A stretch of DNA of 6,922 bases. It comes from Gemmataceae bacterium (GTDB lineage: Bacteria; Planctomycetota; Planctomycetia; Gemmatales; Gemmataceae). Made by a program: the position numbers and the translations under genes. Every line of letters starts with the position of its first letter. Position 1 is the first letter of the stretch. The notes beneath the pieces are model-generated. The model did no database searches. It had not been told where the DNA came from and saw only the letters and a program-made list of their open reading frames with translations. The stretch is from positions 1-6,922 of the forward strand of contig JANWVS010000110.1 of assembly GCA_025056835.1 (NCBI GenBank), given 5' to 3'. Shown in pieces: positions 1-5,812 of this stretch.

Positions 1-321
1 CACGTCCGCAGCAGTGACCTCCTCCAGCGGCCTGGCCCGCCAATCGCCCGCGCAATTGACCAGCACGTCGATCCGGCCGAAGCGATTGAGCACTTGCTCG
101 ACCATGGCGGCGACCTCCGCTTCGCGCCCCAAATCGGCAGCCACCGCCACGGCCGATCGACCCGCGGCTTGGTAGCGCTCGACGGCGGCTTGTGCCTCGT
201 GGGCCGACGTGCGGTAATGAATTGCCAGACGGTAGTTGCGCAGGGCCAGGGCATCGGCCACGTGGGCGCCAAGACGCCGTTTGCCGGCCCCCGTAATCAA
301 CGCCACCTTGCTGTTGCTCAT
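1..321 (-). CDS. Short-chain dehydrogenase/reductase, N-terminal part (cut by window edge)
   Basis: The visible 107 residues are the Rossmann-fold half of an SDR oxidoreductase, which uses NAD(P)H to reduce or oxidise a small substrate in the cytoplasm. Strand beta-1 and the cofactor loop read KVALITGAGKRRLG (residues 5-18), an acidic turn AADL lies at 61-64, and the structural NNAG motif appears as NCAG (89-92) after FGRIDVLV. The catalytic Ser/Tyr/Lys lie beyond the window start and cannot be checked. The Arg-rich loop and the following LAIHYRTSA resemble pteridine reductase/FolM-type SDRs (TGxxxRxG, HY/SYR) more than classical TGxxxGxG members, so an NADPH-linked pterin-type reductase is possible but unproven. 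The ATG at 321-319 overlaps the TGA of the upstream phosphatase (320-318). No strong Shine-Dalgarno is seen, so translation is probably coupled. SDR family is near certain; the substrate is unknown. Confidence 0.88.
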   Translation of the reverse strand, partial: MSNSKVALITGAGKRRLGAHVADALALRNYRLAIHYRTSAHEAQAAVERYQAAGRSAVAVAADLGREAEVAAMVEQVLNRFGRIDVLVNCAGDWRARPLEEVTAADV

Positions 322-962
322 GGCCAATCTCGTATCGGCAACAGGTCCGCCAGCGACGCCAACACCCGGTCTGGTTTCGCTGCCGCCAGGGTGGCCTCGT
401 CCTCGGTTCCGGTCGGCACGACCCAAACTCGAACCCCTGCCGCACGCGCGGTTTCGACATCGACACTCATATCGCCGACCAACAAGACTTCGGCCGGCGA
501 CACCGCCAATTGAGTGATGGCGTGGAGGACCATGTCCGGCGCCGGCTTGGGCCGAGGCACGTCTTCCGGTCCCACAACGACGTGAAAAAAGTGAGCGACG
601 CCCAAGTGGCTGAGCAGTTCCTGGGAGTAGAAACGCGGTTTGTTGCTGCACAAGCCGAGCAACATCCCGCGCCGGTGTAGCTCGGCGAGCACTTGGCCTG
701 CCCCGGGCAACAACCATGTCTGCTGCACCATCACCGACGGATGGTGGGCACGATAGCAGGCCAAATCCTCCGCCAAATTACCTCCGGGCACGGCGTTGGC
801 CAGCAGGTACTCCGGTCCCCGCCCGACGAAACGCTTGACTTGTTCCACCGTGAGCGGAGGCAAGCCACGACGTTCACGAACGTGATTGACACTGCTGGCG
901 ATGGCCGGAAAACTATCGGCTAAAGTGCCATCGAAATCGAACAAAACAGCCGTGATGGACAT
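318..962 (-). CDS. gph: HAD-superfamily phosphatase, phosphoglycolate phosphatase-like
   Basis: The 214-residue protein is a haloacid dehalogenase-type phosphatase with all four motifs. Motif I is FDFDGTLADS, with nucleophile Asp9 and acid/base Asp11. Motif II is LCSNK with Ser106. Motif III is the Lys of RPKP (Lys139). Motif IV is VGDMSVD (Asp164 and Asp168, Mg2+ binding). The helical cap between residues 15 and 85, the length, and the order of motifs match the Gph/PGP group, which converts 2-phosphoglycolate to glycolate and phosphate. Related HADs act on other small phosphates (pyrophosphate, nucleotides, sugars), so the substrate is inferred. The frame stays open upstream to 1166, but the ATG at 962 lies right before motif I, as in the family, and the extension looks like translated intergenic DNA. 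No good Shine-Dalgarno precedes it. The downstream dehydrogenase starts in the stop codon, so the two form an operon. Confidence 0.85.
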   Translation of the reverse strand: MSITAVLFDFDGTLADSFPAIASSVNHVRERRGLPPLTVEQVKRFVGRGPEYLLANAVPGGNLAEDLACYRAHHPSVMVQQTWLLPGAGQVLAELHRRGMLLGLCSNKPRFYSQELLSHLGVAHFFHVVVGPEDVPRPKPAPDMVLHAITQLAVSPAEVLLVGDMSVDVETARAAGVRVWVVPTGTEDEATLAAAKPDRVLASLADLLPIRDWP

Positions 963-1031
963 GCCGCAATTGTACGCAACGATTTCGGCAGCGTTCAGCG
1001 CATGAACGGCGTTGCAGTTGCGCTCGTGGAT

Positions 1032-1057
1032 TTTTGCGGAACGATCGTTGCACCAAA
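1032..1057. promoter_or_regulatory. Candidate operator: imperfect 26-bp dyad
   Basis: The core AACGATCGTT at 1040-1049 is a perfect 10-bp palindrome. Symmetry continues outward with matched bases at 1038/1051, 1036/1053 and 1032-1034/1055-1057, so 10 of 13 base pairs match about a centre between 1044 and 1045. It lies in the divergent spacer between the phosphatase and the permease, upstream of the predicted permease promoter, where a dimeric regulator could act on either gene. A palindrome of this size can also occur by chance. No regulator gene is present in the window. Confidence 0.25.
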
Positions 1058-1093
1058 CGACACGCGCCGCATCGCACAATTTCGGCGAATTCG

Positions 1094-1123
1094 TTGGCAA
1101 TCGGTGGTCCGCTCTCTTAAAAC
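1094..1123 (+). promoter_or_regulatory. Putative sigma70-type promoter for the permease
   Basis: TTGGCA at 1094-1099 matches the -35 consensus at five of six positions. TAAAAC at 1118-1123, after an 18-bp spacer, matches the -10 at four of six. Transcription would begin near 1130, giving a leader of about 35 nt that contains the GGGGAG ribosome site. It is the best-placed promoter-like pair in this spacer, but planctomycete promoters are poorly defined, so this is tentative. Confidence 0.35.
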
Positions 1124-1153
1124 GATTCCTTGCCAGCGTTCTTGCGAAATGTT

Positions 1154-1159
1154 GGGGAG
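1154..1159 (+). promoter_or_regulatory. Ribosome binding site of the permease
   Basis: GGGGAG lies 5 nt before the ATG at 1165. It decides the start: the same frame is open back to 1012, but the upstream residues look like translated spacer and the membrane protein proper begins with a short cytosolic tail after this ATG. Confidence 0.6.
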
Positions 1160-1164
1160 CGAGC

Positions 1165-3120
1165 ATGACTCATGATACCGCCGAGCGGTCCGTCCCACCC
1201 AAGCTCGGTCTCGTCGACGCGATCTGCATCATCTTGGGCATTATCATCGGCGCCGGCATCTATGAAACGCCACGGTTGATCTTCGGCATGATGCCGAATG
1301 AGCTGTACACCTACGGCATTTGGGCATTTTGCGGACTTTTGGCCCTTATTGGTGCGTTGTGCTATGCCGAATTAGCCACCGCTTACCCGCGCTCCGGTGG
1401 CGACTACGTCTACCACACCCGCGCCTACGGCCCTTTCATGGGCTATTTGTTCGGCTGGACACAGCTGGCCGTCATCCAAACCAGCAGCATCGGACTGATG
1501 GCCTATGTCTTCGCCGAGTACGGCAACCGCCTATGGCCGATCCCCGGCACCGGGCAGTATTCGACCGCCCTTTACGCGGCCGGGGCCATCGTCGCCATGT
1601 CGCTGCTCAACATCTTGGGCGTCGTGCTGGGTAAGACCACGCAAAACATCCTCACCTTCGCCAAGGTGCTTGGTCTCGCAGCCATTGTTGGTGTCGGTTT
1701 CAGCTATGCTCCGCAGCACGACATCGTGATCGACGGCCGCCTCGTTTCGGCCGAAGGCGGCAAACTCGTACTTGCCACGACTACCGGTGACAAGACGTTC
1801 CGTCTCACCGAGGCGACGCGCTATTATGTCGACGGTAAGGACGTGAAGAGCGACGCCACCGGCAAGCCCCTTCTCGACGCGAACAACCGCCCCGTACCAT
1901 TCACGGTCGCCGATTTTGTCAAGGATGCAAATGTCCGCGTGGTCATCGACCTCAAGGCCGCTGACGTGGTGCGCAAACTCAAGACAGCCCCGGTCGTGGG
2001 CGAAGGCCCTGTGGAGCGAACGGAGGCTGGTCGGCTTGTCGTAACTACTGCGGCCGGCGCCAAGACATTTTCCTTCGGCCCCGCCACGCGTTGGTCCGAT
2101 CATGGCACGGTCGTGGCACCTTCCGGCAAAGGCATCGTCATACGCGAAACCGATGCCCCTCCGCCCGGCTTCGCTCCGGGAGTGTACGTCCGTGTAAGCG
2201 CCGTGGTCGCCGATCATGCCGATTCGGTGGCGATCGTCGACCCGCCGGCGAACTGGTCGCTGAAGGGGTTCTTGTTGTCGATGGCGTTTCCCTTTGTGCT
2301 GGTGTTGTTGACGTATGGCGGATGGAATGATGCCGCGTTCGTCGCCGCCGAGGTGAAAAACCCCGATCGCAACATTCCCCTGGCCCTGGTCCTCGGAACG
2401 ATCGGAGTGACGGCGATTTACCTTCTCGTCAACGCCGGCTATCTCATGGGCTTGGGCGGTTTCCGTGGTGCTCAGGAGGCGGGTGAGGTCGCCGCCGACG
2501 TGTTATCGCTTTTGCCCTGGGATTTCGCCGAAAAAGCCATGTGCATCCTGGTGATGATCTCGGCCCTCGGAGCGGTCAACGGCATCATCTTCACTAGTTC
2601 GCGCATCTACTCGACGATGGGTAGCGATTATCATCTCTTTCAACCGCTTAGTGCGCGGAGCGCCAAGACCGGTTCGCCAATCATTTCGCTGGCGTTGCAG
2701 ATGGTCATTAGCCTGTTGATGGTCCTTTCGGTCGGCACTGAGCAAGGCCAGCATCTGCTGAATGCCGGCCTGGAATGGCTTGGCCAGCAACCGGTGAGCT
2801 GGGCAGGCAAAGACGGTTTCAGCACGCTTTTGCAATGCACCGCACCGATTTTCTGGATCTTTTTCTTGCTGACAGCCTTCGCGGTGTTCATCTTGCGAAT
2901 CAATGAGCCGCAGGTGCCGCGGCCCTTTCGCGTGCCGCTCTACCCCGTGCTGCCGCTGATCTTTTGTCTGTATTGCGGTTATATGGTTTACAGCGGCGTG
3001 CAGTACGCGGGCAGCTTGGGTCTGGTGGGAACGGTCCTGGTCTTCGCAGGCTTTCCGCTGTACGTGTTCTCGCGGCGCAGCGCCGCCGCGAACGTCGCCT
3101 TGCCGGCGTCGTCGGGCTGA
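1165..3120 (+). CDS. APC-superfamily amino acid permease with large extracytoplasmic insert
   Basis: A 651-residue inner-membrane transporter of the amino acid-polyamine-organocation superfamily, closest in motifs to the SLC7/SteT-like branch. Helix 1 carries the substrate-binding GIIIGAGIY (26-33). The helix 2-3 loop has YPRSGGDYVYHTRAYGP (74-90). Helix 6 has TYGGWNDAAFVAAEVKNP (383-400), and helix 8 is followed by SSRIYSTMGSDY (478-489). Twelve helices can be placed near 14-38, 47-73, 88-118, 133-155, 163-182, 365-395, 405-430, 458-483, 504-523, 552-577, 590-613 and 616-636. Family members are usually 430-500 residues. The excess is mainly an insert at about 183-364 between helices 5 and 6, predicted outside if the N terminus is cytosolic. 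The substrate cannot be read from sequence; neutral amino acids or exchange are possible. The gene is preceded by a promoter-like pair and followed by a 46-bp gap, so it is probably monocistronic or loosely linked to the next gene. Confidence 0.9.
   Translation: MTHDTAERSVPPKLGLVDAICIILGIIIGAGIYETPRLIFGMMPNELYTYGIWAFCGLLALIGALCYAELATAYPRSGGDYVYHTRAYGPFMGYLFGWTQLAVIQTSSIGLMAYVFAEYGNRLWPIPGTGQYSTALYAAGAIVAMSLLNILGVVLGKTTQNILTFAKVLGLAAIVGVGFSYAPQHDIVIDGRLVSAEGGKLVLATTTGDKTFRLTEATRYYVDGKDVKSDATGKPLLDANNRPVPFTVADFVKDANVRVVIDLKAADVVRKLKTAPVVGEGPVERTEAGRLVVTTAAGAKTFSFGPATRWSDHGTVVAPSGKGIVIRETDAPPPGFAPGVYVRVSAVVADHADSVAIVDPPANWSLKGFLLSMAFPFVLVLLTYGGWNDAAFVAAEVKNPDRNIPLALVLGTIGVTAIYLLVNAGYLMGLGGFRGAQEAGEVAADVLSLLPWDFAEKAMCILVMISALGAVNGIIFTSSRIYSTMGSDYHLFQPLSARSAKTGSPIISLALQMVISLLMVLSVGTEQGQHLLNAGLEWLGQQPVSWAGKDGFSTLLQCTAPIFWIFFLLTAFAVFILRINEPQVPRPFRVPLYPVLPLIFCLYCGYMVYSGVQYAGSLGLVGTVLVFAGFPLYVFSRRSAAANVALPASSG
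1711..2256 (+). other. Soluble insert domain in the permease, two diverged tandem modules
   Basis: Residues 183-364 of the permease form a hydrophilic, beta-rich block between helices 5 and 6. It contains two copies of one module. Copy A starts at residue 191 (base 1735) and copy B at residue 281 (base 2005), in register at an offset of 90. GKLVLATTTGDKTF (199-212) aligns with GRLVVTTAAGAKTF (289-302), ATRY (217-220) with ATRW (307-310), and F-x5-VRV at 251-259 with F-x5-VRV at 336-344 after a five-residue deletion. Over residues 199-220 against 289-310, 11 of 22 positions are identical. The alternating pattern resembles small beta-barrel modules of the DUF5666 kind, which is a guess from pattern only. 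The copies have diverged at the DNA level, so the duplication is old. Function is unknown; a substrate-capturing or partner-binding role is inference. Confidence 0.75.
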
Positions 3121-3124
3121 GCGC

Positions 3125-3140
3125 TGAGCTATTGAGCTAT
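3125..3140 (+). repeat. 8-bp perfect tandem repeat (TGAGCTAT twice)
   Basis: TGAGCTAT at 3125-3132 is repeated immediately at 3133-3140 in the 46-bp gap after the permease stop. The last three bases of the second copy begin the TATAAT hexamer that follows. The repeat is short enough to be a chance or slippage product. Confidence 0.7.
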
Positions 3141-3143
3141 AAT
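3138..3143 (+). promoter_or_regulatory. Putative -10 element for the methyltransferase-truB-fabZ-trmB run
   Basis: A perfect TATAAT lies 23 nt before the ATG of the methyltransferase, which would give a leader of about 15-18 nt containing the ribosome site. At 17-bp spacing the -35 position is GGCTGA, a poor match, and there is no extended TGn motif, so this could be a weak or activator-dependent promoter, or read-through from the permease may supply transcription. No terminator hairpin with a T-run is seen in the gap. Confidence 0.4.
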
Positions 3144-3166
3144 GATCCGAAAAAGGACGAGGTATC

Positions 3167-3736
3167 ATGCGACGTTGGTTCGTGGTTCTCGCGGCTGCTT
3201 TAGCGGGCTTTGTCGTACCGGCGGCGGCATCGCAAGAGAAACCGCTGCGTGAGCCGGACGTCATTTTCGTGCCGACGCCTCAAGAAGTCGTCGAGCGCAT
3301 GCTCGAATTGGCCGATGTCCGCCCCGGCGAGGTGGTATACGATCTCGGCTGCGGCGACGGACGCATCCCCGTGACGGCGTCGAAAAAATACGGTGTCCGC
3401 TCATGGGGCTTCGACATCAATCCGGTGCGCGTCAAGGAATCGTTGGAAAACGTCGAGCGCAACCACGTCCAACACCTGGTCACGATCAAGTTGCAAGACA
3501 TCTTCGAACTGGATTTATCCAAGGCCGACGTGATCACGCTTTATCTTTTGCCGCAACTCAACGTGAAGCTCATTCCACAGCTCGACAAGCTCAAACCAGG
3601 CAGCCGCATCGTTTCCCACGATTTCAACATGGAGGGCGTGCGGCCCAAGCGCGAAGTGACAATGACGCCTCCAGGCGGCCGCGAACACCGCATTTACCTT
3701 TGGGTGACACCGCTGGAAAAGGAGCGGCGCAATTGA
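3167..3736 (+). CDS. Exported SAM-dependent class I methyltransferase (FAM173-like pattern)
   Basis: The 189-residue protein starts with a typical signal peptide: MRR, a hydrophobic stretch WFVVLAAALAGFVV (4-17), then PAAAS with a likely cut after residue 21. The mature part is a small Rossmann methyltransferase. It has a VPTP element (35-38), SAM motif I DLGCGDGR (59-66), a ribose-binding acidic turn FDINP (82-86), and DVITLYLLPQLN (121-132) at the motif IV position, followed by LKPG (142-145) and VSHDFNM (149-155). The VPTP...DLGCGDGR...VITLYLLP...VSHDF order resembles the FAM173/protein-lysine methyltransferase group, but the substrate is not readable. SAM is not known to be abundant outside the cytoplasm, so the signal peptide is odd. 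It may instead be a membrane anchor. AAGGA at 3153-3157 sits 9 nt before the ATG. truB follows 10 nt after the stop. Confidence 0.85.
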   Translation: MRRWFVVLAAALAGFVVPAAASQEKPLREPDVIFVPTPQEVVERMLELADVRPGEVVYDLGCGDGRIPVTASKKYGVRSWGFDINPVRVKESLENVERNHVQHLVTIKLQDIFELDLSKADVITLYLLPQLNVKLIPQLDKLKPGSRIVSHDFNMEGVRPKREVTMTPPGGREHRIYLWVTPLEKERRN

Positions 3737-3739
3737 GGA
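3735..3739 (+). promoter_or_regulatory. Ribosome binding site of truB, overlapping the methyltransferase stop
   Basis: GAGGA at 3735-3739 shares two bases with the TGA stop (3734-3736) of the preceding gene and lies 7 nt before the GTG at 3747. It fixes the truB start at a GTG codon and suggests that translation of the two genes is coupled. Confidence 0.6.
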
Positions 3740-3746
3740 CGTAGCG

Positions 3747-4670
3747 GTGCAGCCGTGCGGATTCCTGGTGCTGGACAAGCCTCCGGGGCTAAGCTCGCGG
3801 GCAGCGGTCGACGCCGTAGCTCGGTGGTTTCCCCACGGCACGCGCCTGGGCCATACCGGAACGCTCGATCCTTTGGCGACGGGTGTGTTGGTCGTGGCGG
3901 TGGGTGCCGCGACGCGCCTGTGCGGTCGTGTGCAAGAAATGGTCAAGACGTATCGCGCCGCCATCCGCCTCGGAGCCCGCAGCACAACGGACGACGCCGA
4001 AGGAGCGCTTACACCGGCTGCCCCGGCGACGATACCTGAACGCGGCGACGTCGAACGTGTGTTGGGTACGTTGGTCGGAGATGTGGTACAAACGCCGCCA
4101 GCATTCTCAGCGGTCAAGGTCGGCGGTCGTCGTGCCTACCTTTTGGCCCGCCGGGGTGAGGAAGTTAAGCTGGCGCCCCGCACGGTACGCATCGCGGGGC
4201 TGGATCTGCTAAGCTACGAATATCCCGATCTCGAGGTAGAAGTTGTGTGCGGCAAGGGGACGTATCTCCGCTCCTTGGCCCGCGACCTCGGTGAACACTT
4301 GGGCTGCGGCGGGTACTTGACGGCTTTGCGTCGGCGGCGCGTCGGACCGTTCACCGAAACCATCGCCTTGAGCCTGGACACTGCACCGGCAGCCGGCCAA
4401 GCGGCGCTGCTCGACTTGGCGTGGTCGGTCGCCGACCTGCCGCGCGTCACCGTGCCGAAACCCGAAGCCCGCCGATTTGCCCGGGGCCAGTTCCTACCCG
4501 TGTCCGCGAGACTGTCCGCCGGACCGGTGGGCGTCTTCGACGACGATGGCACGTTCGTCGGCGTCGGTGCCGTCGACAATACCTGGTTGCGACCGAGAAG
4601 GGTATTTTACCGAGCAACAGTGGACGACGAACCCTGGGACAGCGCACGTGCCCCCGCAAGCTCACTTTGA
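3747..4670 (+). CDS. truB: tRNA pseudouridine(55) synthase TruB
   Basis: The 307-residue enzyme isomerises uridine 55 in the T loop of tRNAs to pseudouridine. It matches bacterial TruB in length (E. coli about 314) and motif order. The N-terminal GFLVLDKPPGLSS (5-17) is followed by GHTGTLDPLATGVL (35-48) with the catalytic Asp41. Next come KTYRA (67-71) with the stacking Tyr69, QTPPAFSAVKVGGRRAYLLAR (115-135), and KGTYLRSLARDLG (170-182) with LTALRRRRVG (191-200). A C-terminal PUA-like/TruB_C-type segment at about 233-287 ends in TWLRPRRVF. The start is GTG, supported by the GAGGA ribosome site and by the conserved motif beginning right after it. The 3' end overlaps the FabZ-like gene by 23 nt in another frame. 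All key residues are present, so the enzyme should be active. Confidence 0.97.
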   Translation: MQPCGFLVLDKPPGLSSRAAVDAVARWFPHGTRLGHTGTLDPLATGVLVVAVGAATRLCGRVQEMVKTYRAAIRLGARSTTDDAEGALTPAAPATIPERGDVERVLGTLVGDVVQTPPAFSAVKVGGRRAYLLARRGEEVKLAPRTVRIAGLDLLSYEYPDLEVEVVCGKGTYLRSLARDLGEHLGCGGYLTALRRRRVGPFTETIALSLDTAPAAGQAALLDLAWSVADLPRVTVPKPEARRFARGQFLPVSARLSAGPVGVFDDDGTFVGVGAVDNTWLRPRRVFYRATVDDEPWDSARAPASSL

Positions 4671-5142
4671 CCTCGCTAAGCTGGAGCCGGACCGAATTCT
4701 CGCCAATCGCGAAGCGATCCGGGCGATCCTGCCGCAGCGCTTTGAGATGGAACAACTCGATGCCGTGGTCCACGTCGACGCCAGCGCAGGGATCATCGTC
4801 GGCTATAAGGATGTGCGTCACGACGAATTCTGGGTTCGCGGCCACATGCCTGGCTACCCCCTGCTGCCGGGAGTTCTCATGTGCGAGGCCGCCGCTCAGT
4901 TGGTCAGTTATTACGCCATCACGCAACACATCATGGGCGGCGATTTCCTCGGCTTCGGTGGTCTGGAAAACGTCCGTTTCCGCGCGCCCGTCCACCCCGG
5001 TCAACGACTCCATCTCGTGGGAAAGGTGGTGCGATTGCATCGCCGACAATGTACCTTCAACGTGCAGGCGTTTGTCGGCAGCACGATGGTATTTGAGGGC
5101 GACATCATCGGCGTGCCGCTGCAACGCAAGGCGGAGGTCTGA
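4648..5142 (+). CDS. fabZ: FabZ-like (3R)-hydroxyacyl-ACP dehydratase
   Basis: A 164-residue hot-dog-fold dehydratase that would remove water from 3-hydroxyacyl-ACP to give trans-2-enoyl-ACP in fatty acid elongation. The active-site helix region reads GHMPGYPLLPGVLMCEAAAQ (65-84), with His66 and Glu80 at the FabZ catalytic positions. FRAPVHPGQRL (111-121) is the usual follow-on strand. The N-terminal LPQRF (28-32) corresponds to LPHRY of FabZ, but the FLLVDRV segment is replaced, and about 20 extra residues precede it, so this is a divergent member and its substrate may differ from that of classical FabZ. The GTG at 4648 is the chosen start: it follows a GGGA (4636-4639) by 8 nt and gives a family-like length. 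The frame is open further upstream to 4477, but that part lies inside truB. It overlaps truB by 23 nt and ends 1 nt before trmB. Confidence 0.87.
   Translation: MPPQAHFDLAKLEPDRILANREAIRAILPQRFEMEQLDAVVHVDASAGIIVGYKDVRHDEFWVRGHMPGYPLLPGVLMCEAAAQLVSYYAITQHIMGGDFLGFGGLENVRFRAPVHPGQRLHLVGKVVRLHRRQCTFNVQAFVGSTMVFEGDIIGVPLQRKAEV
5133..5137 (+). promoter_or_regulatory. Ribosome binding site of trmB
   Basis: GGAGG lies 6 nt before the GTG at 5144 and inside the last codons of the FabZ-like gene. It decides the trmB start, since the trmB frame is open back to 4421 through the whole dehydratase gene. Confidence 0.75.
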
Positions 5143-5143
5143 C

Positions 5144-5800
5144 GTGGCCCGGCTGCACCGTTTGCCGCTCGAGGCGTTGCGGCCCTTGCTCGTCGAGGTT
5201 CCCCATCCCCGAACGCCGGCGTGGCGCGAACTGTCCGCCACTTCCCGGCCACTGTCGTGGCCCGAGCTGTTTGGCAACGATCGGCCGGTGGAAATCGAAG
5301 TCGGCTCCGGCAAGGGAATGTTCTTGATCAACGCCGCGTCAACCCGACCGGAGACCAATTTCTTGGGAATCGAAATCGAACGCAAGTATGCGCTCTTGGC
5401 GGCGTCGCGGCTGGTGCAACGCGGTCTGGCTAACGTGCGTCTGGCATGCACCGACGGCCGCTGGCTCTTGGAATACGGCGTCGCCTCGGAGTCGGTGCAA
5501 GCGATCCATGTTTATTTTCCCGATCCGTGGTGGAAGCACCGGCATCACAAACGAAGACTTCTGACCGCGGACTTCGCCCGGCATTGCGCCCGTACCTTGC
5601 GCCCCGGCGGACTGCTGCACTTCGCCAGCGACGTGGCGGCGTATTTCGAGGAAAGCTGTCGGCTGCTCGTGGAAGCGGCAGGCTTGCAACCTGTGACGAT
5701 GGCCGAAACAAGCGACGGCGCCTACCTCAGCCATTTCGAGCGGAAGTATCGTTTGCAAGGGCGAACGATTTACCGGGGTCGTTTTCTCAAGGCAAGGTAA
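5144..5800 (+). CDS. trmB: tRNA (guanine(46)-N7)-methyltransferase TrmB
   Basis: The 218-residue enzyme transfers a methyl group from SAM to N7 of G46 in the variable loop of tRNAs. SAM motif I is EIEVGSGKGMFL (50-61). GIEIERKYA (75-83) is the ribose-binding turn, followed by ANVRLACTDGRWLL (96-109). The family signature is VYFPDPWWKHRHHKRRL (123-139), containing the Asp of the PDPW core (Asp127) used in catalysis and tRNA recognition. The C-terminal SHFERKYRLQGRTIYRGRF matches the end of the family. The first 45 residues, before the SAM domain, are less conserved, as is usual. The GTG start has a strong GGAGG and lies 1 nt after the preceding stop, so it is translationally coupled to the dehydratase. 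It is the last gene of the run and converges on the next gene. Confidence 0.96.
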   Translation: MARLHRLPLEALRPLLVEVPHPRTPAWRELSATSRPLSWPELFGNDRPVEIEVGSGKGMFLINAASTRPETNFLGIEIERKYALLAASRLVQRGLANVRLACTDGRWLLEYGVASESVQAIHVYFPDPWWKHRHHKRRLLTADFARHCARTLRPGGLLHFASDVAAYFEESCRLLVEAAGLQPVTMAETSDGAYLSHFERKYRLQGRTIYRGRFLKAR

Positions 5801-5812
5801 CGCGGCCGGTAT

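Noticed and set aside
963..1166. N-terminal extension of the phosphatase by 68 residues
   Set aside because: The added residues look like translated spacer and HAD motif I normally lies within the first ten residues, as it does from the ATG at 962.
1531..2217. A 228-codon minus-strand frame opposite the permease insert
   Set aside because: Composition (His/Asp/Arg/Gly-rich, no domain) is that of an antisense shadow, and the plus-strand frame continues cleanly into helix 6.
1711..2256. The permease insert as a foreign gene or assembly error
   Set aside because: Reading frame, codon style and GC content continue without a break on both sides, and the flanking helices join normally.
3072..3086. 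GCGGCG/CGCCGC hairpin with a 3-nt loop near the permease 3' end, considered as a terminator
   Set aside because: It lies inside the coding region, has only a 6-bp stem and no T-run after it; it fits Arg/Ala codons in GC-rich DNA.
2503..3264. A 253-codon minus-strand frame opposite the permease C terminus
   Set aside because: Low-complexity Gln/Arg/His-rich translation without a domain; the opposite strand encodes conserved transmembrane helices.
4421..5143. N-terminal extension of trmB by up to 241 codons
   Set aside because: This frame runs through truB and the dehydratase, and GGAGG plus GTG at 5144 gives a normal TrmB length.
4447..5451. A long open minus-strand frame (334 codons) opposite the dehydratase and trmB genes
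   Set aside because: It is Arg/Ser-rich with no recognisable domain, and the plus-strand frames there have intact, well-known enzyme motifs. Long antisense frames are expected in GC-rich DNA.
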